Shown here piece by piece: positions 37,066 through 44,218 of a DNA stretch of 64,000 nt. The stretch's first letter is position 1. Every line of letters begins with the position of its first letter. The translations under genes were made by a program, and so were the position numbers. The notes beneath the pieces are model-generated. The model was given only the letters and a program-made list of their open reading frames with translations. It did not search any database and was not told the DNA's origin. This DNA is from Confluentibacter sediminis (GTDB taxonomy: Bacteria > Bacteroidota > Bacteroidia > Flavobacteriales > Flavobacteriaceae). Location: contig NZ_QKPO01000003.1 of assembly GCF_003258355.1 (NCBI RefSeq), positions 1-64,000 on the forward strand, in the 5' to 3' direction.

Positions 37066-37212
37066 ATGGCAAAAAATTACACTAAAATTTCTATTGAAAC
37101 ATCAAATGATTTAAAACCTAAAGATGAAACTATTGATTTTCTTCTTAACTATTCAAAAGCTTTGAGTGTTTTAAAGTCGGCTAAGGTAGAGTTTGAATTA
37201 GTATTAAACTAA
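37066..37212 (+). CDS. Small conserved-looking protein (48 residues) downstream of the sigma factor
   Basis: ATG at 37066, stop at 37210. The product starts MAKNYTKISIETSNDLKPKD and ends AKVEFELVLN: mixed charge, no signal peptide or membrane helix, about one helix plus a strand. It shares the sigma gene's direction and ends right before a strong terminator, so it is the last gene of that transcript. I recall similar short proteins in this position in other Flavobacteriaceae but no function. It could be an anti-sigma or partner peptide; that is inference. Confidence 0.7.
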   Translation: MAKNYTKISIETSNDLKPKDETIDFLLNYSKALSVLKSAKVEFELVLN

Positions 37213-37220
37213 ATCTTTGG

Positions 37221-37250
37221 AAAAGTCCTAATTTTTTAATTAGGACTTTT
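37221..37250. terminator. Bidirectional terminator overlapping the nth stop codon
   Basis: AAAAGTCCTAATT (37221-37233) and AATTAGGACTTTT (37238-37250) pair over 13 bp with a TTTT loop. The nth stop (37236-37238) lies inside the loop, so the hairpin also encodes the end of nth. Confidence 0.9.
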
Positions 37251-37898
37251 CTTATTTAAATAATCATTGATTACCGCTTTCCTGCCAATAGTTTTTGTGA
37301 TTATATCTTTATCTAAATTCCAACCTCTAGCAGGTGAATATTCTCTGCCATACCAAATAATTTGCAAATGCAAATCATTCCATAATTCTTCTGGAAATAA
37401 ACGTTTTGCATCTTTTTCAGTTTGAACCACATTTTTACCATTACTTAAATTCCATCTGTACATCAACCTGTGAATATGTGTATCTACCGGAAATGCGGGA
37501 ACCCCAAAGGCTTGAGACATGACCACACTTGCTGTTTTATGTCCTACAGCAGGAAGTGCTTCTAAAGCTTCAAAACTTTGAGGCACTTGTCCTTCATGTT
37601 TTTCAATAAGTATTTTGGATAATCCATATATCCCTTTACTTTTCATAGGAGATAAACCAACAGGTTTAATGATCTCTCTTATCTCTTCAACCGAAAGTTT
37701 AACCATATCATACGGATTGTCAGCTTTCTCGAATAATAAAGGCGTTATTTTGTTTACACGAACATCTGTACTTTGAGCGGACATTAATACGGCGATAAGT
37801 AATGTGTAAGGGTCTTTGTGGTCTAATGGGACAGGTATTTCAGGATATAGCTTATTTAAAGTATTAATAATAAAGTTTACGCTTTCTTGTTTGGTCAT
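37236..37898 (-). CDS. nth: Endonuclease III family DNA glycosylase/AP lyase without the Fe-S cluster
   Basis: 220 residues from the ATG at 37898. The earlier ATG at 37916 would sit on the transcription start set by the -7 box at 37920-37927. With this start the catalytic lysine K121 (LPAVGHKTAS helix-hairpin-helix) and aspartate D139 (FPVDTHIHR) fall within one residue of E. coli K120/D138. The enzyme removes oxidised pyrimidines in base excision repair. The C-terminal C-x6-C-x2-C-x5-C loop that holds the 4Fe-4S cluster is absent: the region reads GREYSPARGWNLDKDIITK without any Cys. This is loss of the cluster, not truncation. Confidence 0.93.
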   Translation of the reverse strand: MTKQESVNFIINTLNKLYPEIPVPLDHKDPYTLLIAVLMSAQSTDVRVNKITPLLFEKADNPYDMVKLSVEEIREIIKPVGLSPMKSKGIYGLSKILIEKHEGQVPQSFEALEALPAVGHKTASVVMSQAFGVPAFPVDTHIHRLMYRWNLSNGKNVVQTEKDAKRLFPEELWNDLHLQIIWYGREYSPARGWNLDKDIITKTIGRKAVINDYLNKKSPN

Positions 37899-37919
37899 TC
37901 CGTTGTAATTTAGCAATTA

Positions 37920-37927
37920 CAAAGTTA
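37920..37927 (-). promoter_or_regulatory. -7 box of nth
   Basis: TAACTTTG on minus (complement of 37920-37927), 21 bp upstream of the chosen start. It lies only 7 bp from the start codon of the divergent bcp gene, so both promoters share about 40 bp. Confidence 0.6.
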
Positions 37928-37933
37928 GAAAAT

Positions 37934-38386
37934 ATGAACACATTAAAAGTAGGAGATAAAGCTCCAAATTTTACAGCTTTAGATGAACAAGGTAAAACGA
38001 TTTCCTTAAGTGATTATGCAGGCAAAAAACTAGTTGTTTTTTTCTATCCGAAAGCAAATACACCAACGTGTACGGTTGAATCTTGTAATTTAAGTGATAA
38101 TTACAAAACCCTTGTAGATGAAGGCTTTGAAGTAATTGGAGTTAGTGCTGACAGTCAAAAAGCTCAGACAAATTTTAAAAAGAAATATAAATTTCCGTAT
38201 CCATTAATTGCTGATGTAAATAAAGATGTTATTAATGCGTTTGGGGTTTGGGGGCCTAAAAAATTTATGGGACGTACCTTCGATGGTATTCACAGAATCA
38301 CTTTTGTTATAGATGAAAAAGGTATTATTTCAAAAGTTATTCACGATGTTAAAGCGAAAAATCATGCTTCTCAAATATTAGAATAA
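37934..38386 (+). CDS. bcp: Thioredoxin-dependent thiol peroxidase (BCP/PrxQ)
   Basis: 150 residues, the standard length. The peroxidatic Cys46 (NTPTCTVE) and resolving Cys51 (ESC) are five residues apart as in atypical 2-Cys PrxQ. It reduces hydroperoxides in the cytoplasm. The start at 37934 lies next to the nth promoter, so the two oxidative-damage genes are divergently arranged. A terminator follows. Unlike the peroxiredoxin at 13617-14259, this gene is intact. Confidence 0.96.
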   Translation: MNTLKVGDKAPNFTALDEQGKTISLSDYAGKKLVVFFYPKANTPTCTVESCNLSDNYKTLVDEGFEVIGVSADSQKAQTNFKKKYKFPYPLIADVNKDVINAFGVWGPKKFMGRTFDGIHRITFVIDEKGIISKVIHDVKAKNHASQILE

Positions 38387-38389
38387 ATG

Positions 38390-38413
38390 AAAAAGCCTCG
38401 TAATGAGGCTTTT
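38390..38413. terminator. Bidirectional terminator
   Basis: AAAAGCCTC (38391-38399) pairs with GAGGCTTTT (38405-38413), 5-base loop. It serves bcp and the convergent 38415-39893 gene, whose stop lies 2 bp beyond. Confidence 0.88.
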
Positions 38414-38414
38414 A

Positions 38415-39893
38415 TTATTTTCTTTTTTTAAGCGTAATAGGTTTTAATGTTTGCAATGGTTTACGTGTAAATCCGAACAGACGATAATCTTTAATTAAAT
38501 CGGCCGTTCCTTCAGGCACCATATCTTCCCAACCTCTTTCGCCATCATCAATCATCTGCAGAATTTGTCTTGAGAAGATGTTCATGATGCTTTTATCATA
38601 ATCCTTAATGTCAATCACTTTACCATTGTATTTAAAGAATTTATATAATTCTTTCATACGAGGATATACTTTTAAATTTTCACTATCTATAAGCTCACCT
38701 GTCTCTGGATCAAGCATAGGGTATAAGTATACTTTTAAATCCTTAAAGAATAATTTTCCAAAAGCCTCGAGAATACCACCGCTTAAATGACGATAATATT
38801 TTTCGTCAAAAATATCTACCAAATTGTTCACACCCATGGCAAGTCCCATTCTGGCTTTCGTGTAATTTGAAAAATATTCAACAACTTTATAATATTCCTG
38901 AAAATTAGAAATCATTACCGATTGACCAAGTGAGCATAGCAAATCGGCTCTATCCATAAAATCTTGCTCATCTATTTCTCCTTCTGCACGTAAATTGGAT
39001 AGGGTAATTTCAAAGACAACCTCTGTATTTTCTTTGTCAACTTTATTTTCATTTATAAACATTTCGTATGACTTGTCATACATGGCCATATTTACTTTCG
39101 TTACGGGTCTAAAACTACCACGTAAAGCCAAAATATTTTTCTTGTATAAAATTTTAGCCGGCAAGATATTTTTACCATCTGGACCAAACATCACGGCATC
39201 TGTCATGCCATTCTTTACTAGTTGTAAGCTCATCAGCCTATTATCAACATTTTTAAAAGCGGGGCCAGAGAAGTTTATGGTATCTATTTCTAATTGATCT
39301 TTATCTAGATGATCATATAGATAACGTAGCAATTTTTTTGGTTCATTATATTTGTAAAAAGCGCCATAAATTAGGTTTAGACCTAAAACACCCAATGTTT
39401 CTTGTTGTAATCTGGCATCTGTTTCTTTGAAGCGAACATGTAGAATAATTTCATTATAATCTTTGCCAGCTTCAATTTGATATTTAATACCTACCCATCC
39501 ATGACCTTTAAACTGCTTAGCAAAATCAATTGTGGCCACCGTATTGGCATAAGCAAAAAATATTTTATTTGGGTTTTTATCTCTTGTAAGACGTTTTTCA
39601 ATAAGGCTCATTTCATGCGTTAGCATTTTTCTAAGTCGAGCCTCAGTAACATAACGACCATCATCTTCAACACCATAAATGGCATCACTAAAATCTTTAT
39701 CATAAGCAGACATCGCTTTTGCTATGGTACCAGATGCGCCACCAGCTCTAAAAAAATGTCTGCAGGTTTCTTGTCCTGCACCAATTTCAGCAAATGTTCC
39801 GTAAATGTTTTCGTTTAAATTTATGCGAAGGGCTTTCGTCTTTAGAGAGGGAATGTCATCAAACTCTTTATCTCCTTTGATGGTTATTTCCAT
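38415..39893 (-). CDS. Conserved protein of unknown function, 492 residues, cytoplasmic
   Basis: No signal peptide, membrane helix or beta-barrel strands. The N-terminal part is highly ordered-looking: LRINLNENIYGTFAEIGAGQ, then HFFRAGGASGTIAKAMSAYD, and later NRLMSLQLVKNGMTDAVMFGPDG. I recall this family as widespread in Bacteroidota and Cyanobacteria and as labelled 'TonB-dependent receptor' or nucleotide adenylyltransferase in databases. Neither label is supported here: there is no plug, no barrel and no clear nucleotidyltransferase (H/T)xGH motif. The ending (LKPITLKKRK) is basic. The gene is single, with a -7 box (TACCTTTG, complement of 39924-39931). Function unassigned. Confidence 0.8.
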   Translation of the reverse strand: MEITIKGDKEFDDIPSLKTKALRINLNENIYGTFAEIGAGQETCRHFFRAGGASGTIAKAMSAYDKDFSDAIYGVEDDGRYVTEARLRKMLTHEMSLIEKRLTRDKNPNKIFFAYANTVATIDFAKQFKGHGWVGIKYQIEAGKDYNEIILHVRFKETDARLQQETLGVLGLNLIYGAFYKYNEPKKLLRYLYDHLDKDQLEIDTINFSGPAFKNVDNRLMSLQLVKNGMTDAVMFGPDGKNILPAKILYKKNILALRGSFRPVTKVNMAMYDKSYEMFINENKVDKENTEVVFEITLSNLRAEGEIDEQDFMDRADLLCSLGQSVMISNFQEYYKVVEYFSNYTKARMGLAMGVNNLVDIFDEKYYRHLSGGILEAFGKLFFKDLKVYLYPMLDPETGELIDSENLKVYPRMKELYKFFKYNGKVIDIKDYDKSIMNIFSRQILQMIDDGERGWEDMVPEGTADLIKDYRLFGFTRKPLQTLKPITLKKRK

Positions 39894-39923
39894 ATTATTT
39901 TTAGGTTACTTTAGTGAACAAAA

Positions 39924-39931
39924 CAAAGGTA
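39924..39931 (-). promoter_or_regulatory. -7 box of the 38415-39893 gene
   Basis: TACCTTTG on minus, exact TAnnTTTG match, 30 bp upstream of the start. No -33 at the usual distance. The remaining gap up to 40101 is AT-rich with nothing else recognisable. Confidence 0.5.
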
Positions 39932-40101
39932 TCAAATATTGGATGCAAATAAAAAATTAAGTCTAATTTTGTTAATCTAATTCTATAGCTTTTTGTTTGA
40001 AGATAAAATGAACATAATTATTTTATGGTTTTTTTTAAAAAGCAGATTAAAAATTATGATTTAGACTTTATACAGTATTAATTTGATTTAAAACATTTTT
40101 T

Positions 40102-40863
40102 TTGAAAGTAACATTTTTAGGTACAGGCACATCCCAAGGCATTCCAATTATAGGGAGTCATCATCCTGTATGTTTAAGTAAAGATTTTAAGGACAAGAGA
40201 TTGCGAGCTTCTGTATTAGTAGAACTTAATGGGGTTACATATTTAATTGACTGTGGGCCCGATTTCAGACAGCAAATGTTGATGAGTGGTTGTGAAAAAA
40301 TTGATGCTATTTTATACACTCACGAACATTCAGACCATATTATGGGATTGGATGATATTAGACCCTTTTATTTTAAACAAGGAGATATCACCATTTATGG
40401 GCATAAGCGTGTGCTAAAATCTTTAAAGAAGAAGTTTGACTATATATTCAAAACAGAACACAAGTACCCCGGAGCCCCAACTGTTCTACCTAATCGTATT
40501 AAAAATAAGCCTTTTGAAATTAATAGTCAGGAGATTATCCCCATAAATGTAAAACATTTAAAGCTACAAGTTTTTGGATTTAGGTTTAATGATTTCGCTT
40601 ACATAACAGACATGAAAACCATACAAGATAAAGAAGTAGAAAAGCTAAAAAATCTTAAGGTTTTAGTGGTCAATGCGCTTCGTATAGAGCCTCATTATTC
40701 GCACTTGAATTTAGAGGAAGCTTTACAGTTTATTGAAAGAGTTAATCCGGAAAAAGCCTATTTGACACATATAAGCCACATGATGGGTTTTCATGAAGAG
40801 GTAGAAAAAACATTGCCGAAAAATGTATTTTTGGCATATGATAATTTACAAATCACCATTTAA
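40102..40863 (+). CDS. Metallo-beta-lactamase-fold hydrolase (PhnP/RNase Z-like)
   Basis: 253 residues from a TTG start (MKVTFLGTGTSQGIP). The metal motif THEHSDH spans 73-79; the other ligands are D54 region (DCGPDF), H in YSHLNL and the final HISHMMGF. GTGTSQG and the overall order resemble phosphoribosyl cyclic phosphodiesterase PhnP, but no other phosphonate genes are present. A cytoplasmic phosphodiesterase is likely; the substrate is not known. A hypothetical gene follows at 9 bp, so the two form a transcription unit. Confidence 0.88.
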   Translation: MKVTFLGTGTSQGIPIIGSHHPVCLSKDFKDKRLRASVLVELNGVTYLIDCGPDFRQQMLMSGCEKIDAILYTHEHSDHIMGLDDIRPFYFKQGDITIYGHKRVLKSLKKKFDYIFKTEHKYPGAPTVLPNRIKNKPFEINSQEIIPINVKHLKLQVFGFRFNDFAYITDMKTIQDKEVEKLKNLKVLVVNALRIEPHYSHLNLEEALQFIERVNPEKAYLTHISHMMGFHEEVEKTLPKNVFLAYDNLQITI

Positions 40864-40872
40864 AAGTTTATT

Positions 40873-41373
40873 ATGAAGCAAAAAATTTTCATGTATCTAT
40901 TTGTTTTTTCCATATTGTTAGCTTTATTTCTGTATGTAAACTCTAAACGAATCATTGAAATTCAAAATAAAAAGTTAGAAACATACACCAATCAATTGGA
41001 AAAGTATAAAGACTCTCTTGCTACACTTCAAAATGACATTTTGGATGTATCCCATTTTAATTTAGATAGGAATGAAGATGCCATTTCTTATTTTGAAAAC
41101 AAAGGTTATAAGATAGATGAATTAATTCCACTCATAAAAGATGAACTTTATAAGTTAAATGAAGCAAAAGGCGAACACCCCATAATTCCTTATGCCTCCA
41201 GCGAAGGAAGGCGCATGATGATTAATACCGTAAAACTTCTTAATCATAAATGGATTATAGCTGATTTTTCGGATGGAGACTATTGGGGAGAACTTTTTTT
41301 AACTTATGAAATAACTGACTCAAAAGAATTAAAATTTAAATTGGTGGAATCTTTCTTATATCCATTCAATTAA
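40873..41373 (+). CDS. Membrane-anchored protein of unknown function, 166 residues
   Basis: N-terminal anchor helix (about 5-22, FMYLFVFSILLALFLYV), a coiled coil (about 28-60, IQNKKLETYTNQLEKYKDSL), and a folded C-terminal part with WIIADFSDGDYWGELFLTYE. The second half would lie in the periplasm. It follows the metallo-hydrolase gene at 9 bp. The stop overlaps the convergent lipoprotein gene stop by 4 bp. No named family recognised. Confidence 0.75.
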   Translation: MKQKIFMYLFVFSILLALFLYVNSKRIIEIQNKKLETYTNQLEKYKDSLATLQNDILDVSHFNLDRNEDAISYFENKGYKIDELIPLIKDELYKLNEAKGEHPIIPYASSEGRRMMINTVKLLNHKWIIADFSDGDYWGELFLTYEITDSKELKFKLVESFLYPFN

Positions 41374-41744
41374 TTTTTAATTCTAAAAGCAACTCCTTTC
41401 TGCTTTTTTGTTTCTCCAATATATGAATATTCATAGGTGTATGACGAATCAGTTGTTGTTAAAATCTTTAAATGAATATCTTTCTGCTCAACCCTGTTTT
41501 TTGGATGTATGGTTTTAAAAATCATTTCACAATCATTAATCCATCTGACATGCGAGGAATCTTTTTTTTGATTGTAAGTTTCAACCTGTAAACTATCCGT
41601 TCTGGAAAAAGTAGATGTGTACAATTTACCATCAATAGTGACTTCACTATAAAAATGGCCTGTTTTATAATCTTTACAATTTCTTTCGCTATTATAGCAG
41701 CCAAATAAACTAAGCAGGCTAATCAATATAAAAAACTTATTCAT
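41370..41744 (-). CDS. Small lipoprotein of unknown function
   Basis: 124 residues from the ATG at 41744; the ATG at 41753 coincides with the expected transcription start. The lipobox LFGC places the lipidated Cys near residue 16, and the mature protein (YNSERNCKDYKTG...) is about 109 residues, beta-rich, with alternating polar strands. The predicted lipoprotein would face the periplasm. It is one gene downstream of the XRE regulator in direction, 43 bp away, but has its own -7 box (complement of 41760-41767). Confidence 0.75.
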   Translation of the reverse strand: MNKFFILISLLSLFGCYNSERNCKDYKTGHFYSEVTIDGKLYTSTFSRTDSLQVETYNQKKDSSHVRWINDCEMIFKTIHPKNRVEQKDIHLKILTTTDSSYTYEYSYIGETKKQKGVAFRIKN

Positions 41745-41759
41745 ACATGTCATTTATTG

Positions 41760-41767
41760 CAAAATTA
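41760..41767 (-). promoter_or_regulatory. -7 box of the lipoprotein gene
   Basis: TAATTTTG on minus, exact consensus, 15 bp upstream of the chosen start at 41744. Confidence 0.55.
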
Positions 41768-41786
41768 CTAAACTAAGTTTACAATA

Positions 41787-42164
41787 TTAGTTTTGGAAGT
41801 TTTTAAAAGTGCCATCCGAATAAAAGATAACAATCCGTTCAATATGTTTTCCATCATTAGATTCTAAATTTAACTTGGTTTGGATATCTAAAGGGATTTC
41901 TTTTTTTTTCGAATCTTCTTGATGTAATATGTTATTTGAAGCAGGGAACGAGCCTTTTCCATTTAACAACCAATATAATTCTACTTCGGGATAGGTTGAC
42001 AAAATTTTCAAAACAAAATCTAAACTAGGTTTGTTTCTTCCTGAAAGAATATGGGAAATACTCGAGCGTTGTACGCCTACTTTTTCAGCAAAAGAAGACG
42101 CAGATTCTCCATAAAAGTCAATAATCTTTTGTAGTCTTTTAGTAAAATCCTCGCTGTTTATCAT
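41787..42164 (-). CDS. XRE-family HTH regulator, likely controlling itself and the M14 peptidase gene
   Basis: 125 residues. The helix-turn-helix covers about 8-62 (SASSFAEKVGVQRSSISHIL, then SGRNKPSLDFVLKIL). The C-terminal ~45 residues (LNLESNDGKHIERIVIFYSD) form a short second domain of the type 'x-IERIVIFYxDGTFK' seen in Bacteroidota XRE proteins. The gene's -7 box lies inside a 14-bp palindrome (42191-42204), and similar sites lie before the divergent peptidase gene. A repressor that shuts its own and the divergent promoter is the simplest reading; binding has not been shown. Confidence 0.88.
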   Translation of the reverse strand: MINSEDFTKRLQKIIDFYGESASSFAEKVGVQRSSISHILSGRNKPSLDFVLKILSTYPEVELYWLLNGKGSFPASNNILHQEDSKKKEIPLDIQTKLNLESNDGKHIERIVIFYSDGTFKNFQN

Positions 42165-42190
42165 TGTAAACCATTGAAATGAATTATGGT

Positions 42191-42204
42191 TTTACAAATG
42201 TAAA
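42191..42204. promoter_or_regulatory. Palindromic operator overlapping the XRE gene -7 box
   Basis: TTTACAAATGTAAA, half-sites TTTACA and TGTAAA with a 2-bp centre. On minus it contains TACATTTG (complement of 42195-42202), an exact -7 box for the XRE gene 31 bp downstream. The same half-site (TGTAAAC, 42165-42171) touches the XRE start codon. The remainder of the gap to 42395 is AT-rich. Confidence 0.65.
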
Positions 42205-42395
42205 TATATATATTTAAAATTCATAAACAATCTTAAACAATATGCTATTTGTATAAATAAAAACTTTACGTAATAGTATTTAATATTCTGAAATATACAT
42301 AATTACACTTATTTTTTCATAAAGTACTTTTCCGTAGTGTTACCAATGTATTAAACAGTGTTTTTTTGTTTAATAATGTAAACGATTGTAGGGTT

Positions 42396-42441
42396 TATTT
42401 TTGTTTACAAATGTAAAATTGTATTTGTTTACATTTGTAGA
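42396..42441 (+). promoter_or_regulatory. Promoter and operator cluster of the M14 peptidase gene
   Basis: -7-type box TATTTTTG (42396-42403) is followed at once by TTTACAAATGTAAA (42404-42417), identical to the XRE site. A second, TTTACATTTGTAGA (42428-42441, one mismatch to a full palindrome), contains another -7 box TACATTTG (42430-42437). The site centres are 24 bp apart. A further half-site TGTAAAC is at 42377-42383. The start codon is 14 bp after the last site. Confidence 0.65.
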
Positions 42442-42454
42442 ATAATTATTTTTA

Positions 42455-43606
42455 ATGAAAGTAGAAGCTATTCAAATACTGTTTTCTAGATTTAAAGAAA
42501 GCACATTATATCATAGGTATATCACCAACAATCACATAGAACCTCTTATAAAAAAATGGGGGAATTTGGTAGATGTTAAAATTATAGGACACTCTGTTTT
42601 AAACAGTCCTATTCATGCTGTTAAAGTTGGTACAGGTCCAAAAAAGATACTCATGTGGTCTCAAATGCACGGAAATGAATCCACCACCACGAAGGCTATT
42701 TTCGATCTTTTGAATACTTTTCTTTCTGAAGATCAATCAGTAAAACGCATATTAGACACTTGTACTATATGCATCATTCCTATATTAAACCCAGATGGAG
42801 CTTTAGCTTACACTAGGGTCAATGCTAATAACGTGGATTTAAATAGGGATGCACAATTAAGAACGCAACCGGAAAGCAAGATTTTAAGAGCTGTTTTTGA
42901 AGATTTTAATCCGGATTTTTGTTATAATCTTCATGGGCAACGCACTATTTTTAGTGCTGGTAAAACCAATAAACCAGCAACAGTATCTTTTTTGGCTCCG
43001 GCACAAGATGAATTATGTGCTGTAACATCCAATAGGATGATTGCTATGGAGGTTATTGGCAAAATGAATGAAGCTCTTCAGCAAGTAATTCCAAATCAAG
43101 TAGGGGTATATGATGATGCTTTTAATTTAAATTGTGTCGGGGATACGTTTCAAAGTGAAAACATTCCAACGATATTATTTGAAGCGGGGCATTATTTTGA
43201 TGACTATGAGCGAGAACATACCAGAAAATATATCTATATTTCTTTATTAACATCTTTATGTTATATATCCGAGGGCGATGTAGATGGCAGTTTGTATAAA
43301 TCTTATTTTAATATTCCTGAAAATGATAAATGTTTTTTAGATGTTATTATTAGAAATGCGAAATTGAAAATGCATTCAGATACAACAGATATAGGTATTC
43401 AATATCAAGAGCGATTAATTGATGGAGTCGTTAAATTTGTTCCTAAAATTGAAAAAATTGAAAATTTAGATTTGTATTATGGTCATAAAGAGATTAATGC
43501 TAATAGCGATTTAGTATTGGATACTCATTTTAATACTATTGAACTGAACTACGAAAACGATTTCGTAATGATAAATAATAAAAAAACATCAATATTATCG
43601 AAATAA
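42455..43606 (+). CDS. M14-family zinc carboxypeptidase-like protein
   Basis: 383 residues, no signal peptide. Zinc ligands are in SQMHGNES (HxxE) and in YNLHGQR (second His); the catalytic Glu is in ILFEAGHYFDD. VDLNRDAQL is the substrate-binding Arg/Asn segment. It is expected to remove C-terminal residues from a peptide or act as an amidohydrolase in the cytoplasm. The family members in Bacteroidota that start like this are poorly studied. It precedes an Lrp-type regulator, which suggests amino-acid or peptide use. Confidence 0.9.
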   Translation: MKVEAIQILFSRFKESTLYHRYITNNHIEPLIKKWGNLVDVKIIGHSVLNSPIHAVKVGTGPKKILMWSQMHGNESTTTKAIFDLLNTFLSEDQSVKRILDTCTICIIPILNPDGALAYTRVNANNVDLNRDAQLRTQPESKILRAVFEDFNPDFCYNLHGQRTIFSAGKTNKPATVSFLAPAQDELCAVTSNRMIAMEVIGKMNEALQQVIPNQVGVYDDAFNLNCVGDTFQSENIPTILFEAGHYFDDYEREHTRKYIYISLLTSLCYISEGDVDGSLYKSYFNIPENDKCFLDVIIRNAKLKMHSDTTDIGIQYQERLIDGVVKFVPKIEKIENLDLYYGHKEINANSDLVLDTHFNTIELNYENDFVMINNKKTSILSK

Positions 43607-43644
43607 AATGATGTAATTATGCCTTATTATTGATGAAAATGTAT

Positions 43645-43652
43645 TAATTTTG
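43645..43652 (+). promoter_or_regulatory. -7 box of the Lrp/AsnC gene
   Basis: TAATTTTG, 25 bp upstream of the start, so the Lrp gene can be read on its own as well as from the peptidase promoter. Confidence 0.5.
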
Positions 43653-43676
43653 GTTTTTAATTAAGAATAATTAATT

Positions 43677-44156
43677 ATGGGGAAAATTAAATTAGACGAA
43701 ATCGATCACCAAATTCTTGATATGTTAATAGATAACACTAGAATTCCTTTTACAGATATAGCAAAGAAACTTTTAATATCAGCTGGAACGGTACATGTAC
43801 GTGTGAAAAAAATGGAAGAATCAGGTATTATAAAAGGATCTTCTTTAACTTTAGATTACAAAAAGCTGGGGTATTCATTTATTGCATATGTTGGCATATT
43901 TTTAAACAACACCTCTCAAACAAAGTTTGTATTAGAACGTGTTAATGAAATCCCTTTTGTTACTGTTGCTCATATAACTACTGGCAAATTCAATATATTT
44001 TGCAAAATTAGAGCAAGAAGTACGGAACATGCTAAAGAGGTTATTTTTAAATTAGATGATATAGAAGGGGTTTACAGAACAGAAACCATGATTTCTCTTG
44101 AAGAAAGTATCAATGACAAAAAACGTTTGATGCATTCCATTTTTAATGAAATGTAA
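43677..44156 (+). CDS. Lrp/AsnC-family transcription regulator
   Basis: 159 residues. Winged HTH at about 5-65 (DEIDHQILDMLIDNTRIPFTDIAKKLLI, broken by the turn before SAGTVHVRVKKM) and a C-terminal ligand-sensing RAM domain (about 70-145; the HITTGKFNIFCKI and VYRTETMISLEES strands). It likely binds an amino acid and acts as an octamer. It is the last gene of the block before the sugar-nucleotide genes, and a terminator follows. Confidence 0.93.
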   Translation: MGKIKLDEIDHQILDMLIDNTRIPFTDIAKKLLISAGTVHVRVKKMEESGIIKGSSLTLDYKKLGYSFIAYVGIFLNNTSQTKFVLERVNEIPFVTVAHITTGKFNIFCKIRARSTEHAKEVIFKLDDIEGVYRTETMISLEESINDKKRLMHSIFNEM

Positions 44157-44174
44157 AAACCACTCATATATAAT

Positions 44175-44204
44175 AAAAAAGCCCTTTATTTAAAGGGTTT
44201 TTTT
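44175..44204. terminator. Bidirectional terminator
   Basis: CCCTTT (44182-44187) pairs with AAAGGG (44192-44197), preceded by an A-run and followed by T7. It ends the Lrp gene and, from the other side, the UDP-sugar dehydrogenase gene. Confidence 0.82.
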
Positions 44205-44218
44205 GTGTAAAAACTTAA

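Noticed and set aside
38415-39893. TonB-dependent receptor label for the 492-residue protein
   Set aside because: No signal peptide, plug or beta-barrel strands; the real receptors in this window look entirely different.
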